A stretch of DNA of 64,000 nucleotides from Hirundichthys speculiger (taxonomy: Eukaryota > Chordata > Actinopteri > Beloniformes > Exocoetidae), in the NCBI GenBank assembly GCA_018398805.1, contig JAGFBZ010000865.1:310001-374000 (forward strand), in the 5' to 3' direction. A model generated the notes under the pieces. The model saw only the letters and a program-made list of their open reading frames with translations, searched no databases and was not told the DNA's origin. Of the stretch, positions 58,451-64,000 are shown piece by piece. The translations under genes were made by a program, and so were the position numbers. Positions within the stretch are counted from its first letter, which is position 1; every line of letters starts with the position of its first letter.

Positions 58451-59320
58451 CTTTGATCTATGGATATATTCTGCTACGTGTGCCAGTTGAGTTCCTGACA
58501 TCAATTTAACAAATCAAACCTTTTTTGGATCCAACTCTTCATGTTCTGGAAAACTCGATTTAACTGATCTTAAATTCGATGAGGCAGTGAGTCATTGTTC
58601 AACAAATATGTTTATTTTTCCACATCAGTTTTGGGAAATCCTGTGAATGGCCGAAATCAGTTTTTTTTTCTTTTTAATTAGTATGATGGGGTGAATGCTG
58701 TCATTACTAAGATCAGTCCACAGGCTGGGAAAAAAAAATGCTCAGTACACAATTTACCATAGATGGATTTCACTCAGTTAATTTTCTGAGTGGTAAGATT
58801 TGAAGAAAATGATTCACTTCTTGTGGATCAGCTGGATGTAGATTACAAGCGCAGTTGGAAGTGGTCACAAATGTGATTAAACCATTCAAGCACACACACC
58901 CACTGTGTGACTTTTTCCAAGTATTATTCGAAAAATAAACTCCAAAAAAAAATTCTGGTCAACTGTGACACTGACTCTATTTGAAAGGAAAAAATAACTT
59001 AAAGCAAAACAAAACTTTATATGAACTTTGCCACACAGTGTCACTTTTCTCACCCACAATTCAAAAGACTTTCAGATTTGGCTCATAAGCCCTGTCACAC
59101 TTTGTAGAAGTTGTCATGCTCCCAATAGAGCACCCAGAGCGACACTATAGAAAACAAGAACCTTCCAGCAGTTGGCTGCAGTTTATACTGATGATTACGT
59201 TAATTTAAATGTTGATGATCATTCATTTCTGAAAGCTTTTATTATGCATAAAAGGAGGGGCCAAAATTAAAACCATGTTGTTAAAGAAACTTACCAGCAC
59301 TACATTGTATTAGTTTTAAG
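58451..59320. other. No gene recognised
   Basis: Non-coding, non-repetitive looking. It may continue the candidate regulatory stretch to about 58560. Confidence 0.4.
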
Positions 59321-59326
59321 ACCACC

Positions 59327-59440
59327 ATCCATCCAACCATTAACTTCTGCTTATCCATGTTCGGGTCATGGGGGCAGGAGCTTAAGCAGAGAGGCCCAGA
59401 CCTCCCTCTCCTCAGCTGCCTCTTCCAGCTCTTGATGTTC
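59327..59440 (-). mobile_element. Rex3 3' end fragment
   Basis: Reversed, it matches the end of the Rex3 copy at 62930-63040: CCATCCAACCATTAACTTC, then CGGGTCATGGGGGCAGGAGC and TTAAGCAGAGAGGCCCAG. About 110 bp survive, coding the last Rex3 residues and the tail. Confidence 0.8.
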
Positions 59441-59544
59441 TCTACGAAGAGTTTCTAGACTTGCAGGGGGAAAAAAAAAGGTCTGACTACATTAAACAAA
59501 AGATTGTAAAAAGTATATTGTATAACTATTTGATCCTCAACTCT

Positions 59545-59785
59545 GCCAAACGTCCTTGGGCAGGACATTGAACCCCACATTGACCCATGACATGCTTATT
59601 GGGGTATGACTGTAGAAACAAAGGTGCTGCTGTATATAGAGTTCATATATAACAGAGACACTGTGGGCTGAATGTTGTTATGTGAGTGGGTGAATGAGAA
59701 AGACATTGTGAAGCACTTTGTAGAAGCTAGACAGGGTTTATTAGAAAAACACAAGGTGCTATATAAATGCAGATTATTTACCAAA
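59545..59785 (+). mobile_element. Degraded V-SINE
   Basis: ACGTCCTTGGGCAGGACATTG, GTGAGTGGGTGAATGAG and AAGGTGCTATATAAATGCAG keep the order seen at 690-870. The tRNA-like head is lost. Confidence 0.65.
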
Positions 59786-60137
59786 GGGTTTTCCCTGCAA
59801 GTAAAAGTTATAAGACACTTCAAGATTTACTCTCTGGTTTTAATGTCCATTGTAGTGGTGAGATGACACTAAAAAATGTTATCAAATCATTTGAAGGCTC
59901 TGTAATTAATTATTCACGATTAATCACATTTTTTTCCACAAGAAATATGTGACACAATAAGTCAAGTTTTTCAATTCAAATAAATTTTGGTTGATGACCA
60001 AATCAGTGAATAAACATAAACGTGAATTTAAACAACAAAAAAGGTTCATTTATGCTTTTTGCAAGGGCAATTATAGCTATTATATTCAGCATTTTAAGAC
60101 ATTTTTTGAACTCAAGCAATTACCCATGCACAATTAG

Positions 60138-60289
60138 CTGTCTAGATGGGGAGCGAATGAACATCTACTTTGACTGCTACTGCGAGAAGCCCCTGTCAGC
60201 AGACCACAGGTTGGGGCGATATACCAAAAAGTCCTACAATTACACCTCTTCAGAAGTTCAGGGATTCAGAAGCATCTCTGAAGCATCAG
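60138..60289 (+). CDS. Candidate host-gene internal exon
   Basis: A 152-bp block sits between an acceptor-like CACAATTAG and a donor GTATTG. It is open in one frame and reads with normal amino-acid mix: LDGERMNIYFDCYCEKPLS, then DHRLGRYTKKSYNYTSSE and VQGFRSISEAS. Codon third positions are C/G-rich compared with the flanks. No transposon family comes to mind. Entry and exit phases differ, as for an ordinary internal exon. I do not recognise the gene; no second exon was seen, so a large intron would be needed on both sides. Confidence 0.4.
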
Positions 60290-60698
60290 GTATTGTTCAA
60301 TATCATTGTTGTACACACTTCCATCAAGGTTGTAGAGCTGGGTTGTCTGTTTTGCAGTCATCTTTCCATTTTCATTAAGCCAGTATACTCTACTCTTGCA
60401 TTGTTATTGTGCCTATAAGAACCATAATCTGTTTCCATTCTAGAGGAAGCTGAGAACATGCAGGACTGGGACCAGGGAATGTGATATGTTACCTGCTATG
60501 GGCTTTTCTGATTTAACTGTTTCTGCTCTCCCCAAGCCTTACTTTAATCATTGTTTTCTTTATTTTTGATCAGGAGGACTTTCTGGATGGATAGAAGTGA
60601 TAGAAACAGAAAGAATAAAGTTTTATGAATACAGTTTATTGTTCTTTATATTTATATTGTTCTTTATGATAAATTTTATGAATAAAGTTTATTGTTCA
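60290..60698. other. No gene; local AT-rich duplication
   Basis: The phrase TTTTATGAATA-AGTTTATTGTTC occurs at about 60622 and 60674. The second copy contains the Rex3 target site. Confidence 0.6.
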
Positions 60699-63040
60699 AG
60701 CATAAGAGTGTCCATAAATGCACGTGACATCAGGACACTCTTGGACGAAGATCGATGATCGACTTTATTGTCGTATCATCTGATCTACGGCCGTATGTTT
60801 TGGACACTCGGGTAAAGAGAGGAGCTGAGCTGTTAATTGATCACTACCTGGTGGTGGGTTGGATCAGATGGCGGGGGAGAATGCCGGTCAGACCTGGTAG
60901 GCCCAAACTTGTAGTGGGGTCTGCTGGGAACGTCTGGCAGAGGAACCTGTCAGAAAGATCTTCAACTCACATCTCCGGCAGAGCTTCAATCACATCCCGG
61001 GGGAGGCGGGGGACATTGAGTCTGATTGGGCCATGTTCCGTGCCTCCATTGCTGAAGCGGCTGACCGGAGCTGTGGCCGTAAGGTCGTGGGTGCCTGTCG
61101 TGGCGGCAATCCTCGAACTCGGTGGTGGACACCTCGGGTGAGAGAGGCCGTCAGACTGAAGAAGGAGTCCTACCGGGCTTGGTTACTTGTGGGTCTCCGG
61201 AATCAGCAGACAGGTATCGACGGGCCAAGCGGGCAGCGGGTTTGGTGGTCTCTGAGGCGAAAACTTGAGTTCGGTGAGGCCATGGAAAAAGACTTTCGAT
61301 CGGCTCCACGGAGATTCTGGCAAACCGTCGGACGGGGAAAGCAGTGCTTCACCAACACTGTGTATAGTGGGGGTGGGGTGCTGCTGACCTCGACTGGAGA
61401 TGTTGTTCGGCGGTGGAAGGAATACTTTGAGGACCTTCTCAATCCCACCAACATGTCTTCCGTCGAGGATGCTGAGCCTGTGGACTTAGAGGTGGACTCG
61501 TCCATTCCTGGAGCTGAGGTCGCTGAAGTAGTTAAGAAGCTGCACAGTGGCCGGGCTCCGGGGTGGACGAGATCTGCCCTGATTTCCTGAAGGCTCTGGA
61601 TGTTGTAAGACTGTCTTGGTTGACACGTCTCTGCAACATTGCATGGAAATCGGGGGCAGTACCTCTGGATTGGCAGACCGGGGTGGTGGTTCCCCTTTTT
61701 AAGAAGGGGGACCGGAGGGTGTGTTCCAGTTACAGTGGAATTACACTCCTCAGCCTCCCTATAAGCTCTATGCAGGGGTGCTGGAGAAGAGAGTTCGATT
61801 GATTGTCGAATCCCAGATTCAGGAGGAACAATGTGGGTTCCGTCTTGGTCGTGGAACACTGGACCAGCTCTATACCTTCACTAGGGTCCTTGAGGGAACA
61901 TGGGAATTTGCGCAACCAGTCCACATGTGTTTTGTGGACTTGGAGAAGGCATTTGACCGTGTCCCTCGGGGGGTCCTCTGGGGGGTACTCCAGGAGTATG
62001 GGGTGCTGGGCCCATTGTTACGGGCTGTCCAGTCCCTGTACAAATGGAGTGGGAGCTTGGTCTGCATTGCAGGTTGTAAGTCAGATTCGTTTTCAGTGAG
62101 AGTTGGACTCTGCCAGGGCTGCCCTTTGTCATCGATTCTGTTCATAACGTTTATGGACAGAATTTCTAGGCGCAGCCAAGGAGTGGAGGGGTTCCGGTTT
62201 GGTGGTGTTGGGATCTCGTCTCTGTTGTTTGCAGATGATGTGGTCCTGTTGGCGCCATTGAGTGGGGATCTGCAGCTCTCGCTGGAGCGGTTCGCAGCCG
62301 AGTGTGAAGCGGCAGGGATGAGAATCAGCTACTCCAAATCTGAGACCATGGTCCTCAGTCAGAAAAGGGTAGAATGCCTCCTCCGGGTCGGGAGTGAGGT
62401 TCTGCCTCAAGTGGAGGAGTTTAAGAATCTCGGGGTCTTGTTCACGAGTGATGGGAGAAAGGAACGGGAGATCAACAGACGGATTGGTGCGGCATCTGCT
62501 GTGGTGTGGACTCTGTACCGGTCCGTTGTGGTGAAGAGAGAGCTGAGCCAAAAGGCAAGGCTCTCTGTTTACCGGTCGATATTTGTTCCAACCCTCACCT
62601 ATGGTCATGAACTGTGGGTAGTGACCGAAAGAATGAGATCGCGGATACAAGCGGCGGAAATGAGTTTTCTCCGCAGGGTGGCTGGACTCTCCCTTAGAGA
62701 TAGGGTGAGAAGTTCAGTCATTCGGGAGAGACTCAGAGTAGAGCCGCTGCTCCTTCACATCGAGAGGAGCCAGTTAAAGTTGTTCAGGCATCTGGCTAGG
62801 ATGCCCCCCGGACGCCTCCCTGGAGAGGTGTTTCGGGCATGTCCAACTGGGAGAAGACCACGGGGCAGGCCCAGGACCCGCTGGAGAGATTATATCTCTC
62901 AGCTGGCCTGGGATTCTCTGGATTCTCCCAGAGGAGCTGGTGGAGGCGGCCGAGGGGAGGGAGTCTGGGCCTCTCAGCTGAAGCTCCTGCCCCCGCGACC
63001 CGACTTCGGATCAAGCGGAAGTTAATAGATGTATGGATGG
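60699..63040 (+). mobile_element. Rex3: Rex3 non-LTR retrotransposon (RTE clade), 5'-truncated
   Basis: It is bounded by a perfect 14-bp duplication AAGTTTATTGTTCA at 60685-60698 and 63041-63054. It starts inside the endonuclease and ends with a short ATGGATGG tail. Two sites match the published Rex3 RT primer pair as I recall it: 61671-61690 without mismatch, and 62114-62134 with one mismatch. They are about 460 bp apart, the size used in fish surveys. It is the best preserved of four Rex3 pieces in this window (others at 3546, 22470 and 59327). Confidence 0.93.
60750..63025 (+). pseudogene. Rex3: Rex3 endonuclease/reverse transcriptase (frameshifted)
   Basis: The endonuclease C-terminus is visible as MIDFIVVSSDLRPYVLDTRV and DHYLVV; the usual S/T before DH reads I. 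Frame changes occur near 60915, around 61188 and 61270 (compensating), at about 61558 and about 61757. From 61721 a single frame of 434 codons runs to 63025. It has FVDLEKAFDRVPR (RT block A, catalytic D), LCQGCPLSSILF (block B), SSLLFADDVVLL (block C, catalytic DD) and FKNLGVLF (block D), then a GRRPRGRPRTRWRDYISQL C-terminus. The RT core is therefore intact in sequence, but the full protein is not made. The element would prime reverse transcription at nicked target DNA. Confidence 0.92.
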
Positions 63041-63056
63041 AAGTTTATTGTTCATC

Positions 63057-63087
63057 TACCTGTCTCTATCTCTATCTCTATCTCTGG
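63057..63087 (+). repeat. (TCTCTA)n short run
   Basis: About four to five CTCTAT units directly downstream of the Rex3 target duplication. Confidence 0.85.
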
Positions 63088-63694
63088 TAAATCATATCCT
63101 CCTGAGACTCATTCATGTCCTCTGTAGTGGACAGTTTGCATGCTGGGAACTTTACTTTTTTTCTCTATCAAGATGGCCAACATTTCAACAACCACATTTT
63201 ATAGAAGGAGGAGCGTTATATGAAATATTCTTCATGTAATACTGTTTTTACCATGATAATGATATATATTGTTGTTCATTAACATGTCAATAACAATATT
63301 TTTACACTTGAAAACAGTTTCATTAATTATGTTTTAAATAACAGTCATTTAATAAATGTTGACTGTAGTGGACACCAGGACCATTTTAATGTAATTAATG
63401 ACTGAACATTGTTGAAGGACAAAGAAGTGAAGCAGAGGATTCTAGACCAGATAATACAGGAATCCAGATTTGGAGCTTTCAGATGAGGAAGAGGAGAGGA
63501 AGAAGATGCAGGAGAATCTTATGAGACTGGGTCAAAGCCAGAAAGGGAGCAGTAAAATCAGAGTGTTTTGTGGCCAAGGACTAACTTGTATGTTTTATTT
63601 AGTTTCAGGAGAATGGATTCAATTTCATTTTCATGCTAGATTATTGTAGTATTTGTAACTGCTGTTAAATATATGCAAGTTACCTATTGAATAA
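63088..63694. other. No gene recognised
   Basis: AT-rich DNA with one purine-rich patch (63470-63530). Confidence 0.4.
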
Positions 63695-63729
63695 CCTCAA
63701 GTTGAGGTTATTACAACCTCAACTTGAGG
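63695..63729. repeat. 15-bp perfect inverted repeat
   Basis: CCTCAAGTTGAGGTT, spacer ATTAC, then its exact complement. Each arm is itself nearly palindromic. It abuts the hAT end at 63730. Confidence 0.95.
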
Positions 63730-64000
63730 CAGGGACGGACTGGGAATAAAAAACGGCCCTGGACACTCCTCCCAAGTAGGCCCACCAATAACCGGAGAGG
63801 GGGGCGCTATAGTGATATACTGTCATTGTCATAACTACACCCACACATACGAACTATTTATGATTGTTTATTCAAGAACTCAAGAACGCTACTATTAAAG
63901 AATGACTAAACATCACTTGTATCTCCGGAACAAAAATGAACATAAACATTTCTTTTACTGCTATTTTACAGTTACTTATATGCTTGCATTTTGAACAGAA
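63730..64000. mobile_element. hAT element left end, runs off window
   Basis: CAGGGACGGACTGGGAATAA, then AAAACGGCCC, matches the left terminus of the MITE at 34614 with few changes, but the interior differs. The 8 bases before it (ACTTGAGG) should recur after its right end outside the window. It may be a longer or autonomous relative. Confidence 0.75.

Noticed and set aside
61203..62650. Long minus-strand frames inside Rex3
   Set aside because: They are shadows of the Rex3 RT on the opposite strand; no independent motif is present.
1..64000. CRISPR array, operon or phage-like system
   Set aside because: There are no spaced direct repeats with unique spacers, no ribosome-binding-site-led gene runs, and all coding remnants are eukaryotic transposon genes.

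Overview
The window reads as intergenic or intronic DNA from a ray-finned (teleost) fish. The evidence is the mix of mobile elements: a Rex3 retrotransposon, an L2-clade LINE with an esterase-type ORF1, CR1/Rex1-like LINE pieces, tRNA-derived fish SINEs with a GATG-type tail, many hAT non-autonomous elements with 8-bp target duplications, and piggyBac, PIF/Harbinger and Tc1 debris. No intact host protein gene, rRNA, free-standing tRNA or CRISPR array was found. One 152-bp block at 60138-60289 looks like a possible host exon on the + strand. Everything else with coding character is a decayed transposon gene.

Layout. 1-4.2 kb is a nest: a SINE inside a piggyBac element, which sits in TTAA next to hAT-like ends, followed by a ZBED5-like hAT exon and a Rex3 3' end. 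5.6-9 kb has a BED-finger exon, an 8-bp-TSD hAT MITE and a hAT end with a poly-C run. 9.2-12.4 kb is an L2 LINE with both ORFs decayed. 12.7-15.1 kb is a PIF/Harbinger transposase split by a 1.1-kb hAT element. 16.35-17.06 kb is a long-TIR MITE. 17-28.6 kb is poor in elements, with LINE scraps at 20.1, 21.7 and 22.5 kb and an LTR-like unit at 23.8 kb. 28.6-31.5 kb has a LINE tail, a 91-bp MITE, a LINE endonuclease fragment flanked by inverted repeats, and the second copy of the first hAT MITE. 33.9-36.5 kb has a Tc1 fragment, a hAT MITE carrying 54 consecutive C, a foldback and a Helitron-like hairpin. 38-42 kb has LINE tails and a second L2 copy interrupted by a SINE, with a recent ~650-bp tandem duplication. 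44.3-48.1 kb has a SINE and two hAT elements with perfect TSDs. 50.4-51.3 kb is a Rex1-like RT wreck. 54.3-55.7 kb has a SINE and a TTAA-flanked element carrying a short exon. 57-60 kb has LINE tails, microsatellites and a homeodomain-site-rich stretch. 60.7-63.04 kb is a 5'-truncated Rex3 with a perfect 14-bp TSD. A hAT left end at 63730 runs off the window.

The elements are largely independent insertions and do not form a pathway. The functional links I can see are parasitic. The short SINE at 40.6 and 54.3 kb shares its 3' tail style with Rex3, suggesting it used that machinery. The hAT MITEs would have depended on transposases not encoded here. No convincing undescribed system was found. 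The most useful leads are the TTAA element with its exon, the long-TIR MITE, the shared hAT family at 34.6 and 63.7 kb, the possible exon at 60.1 kb, and two or three putative conserved non-coding stretches.
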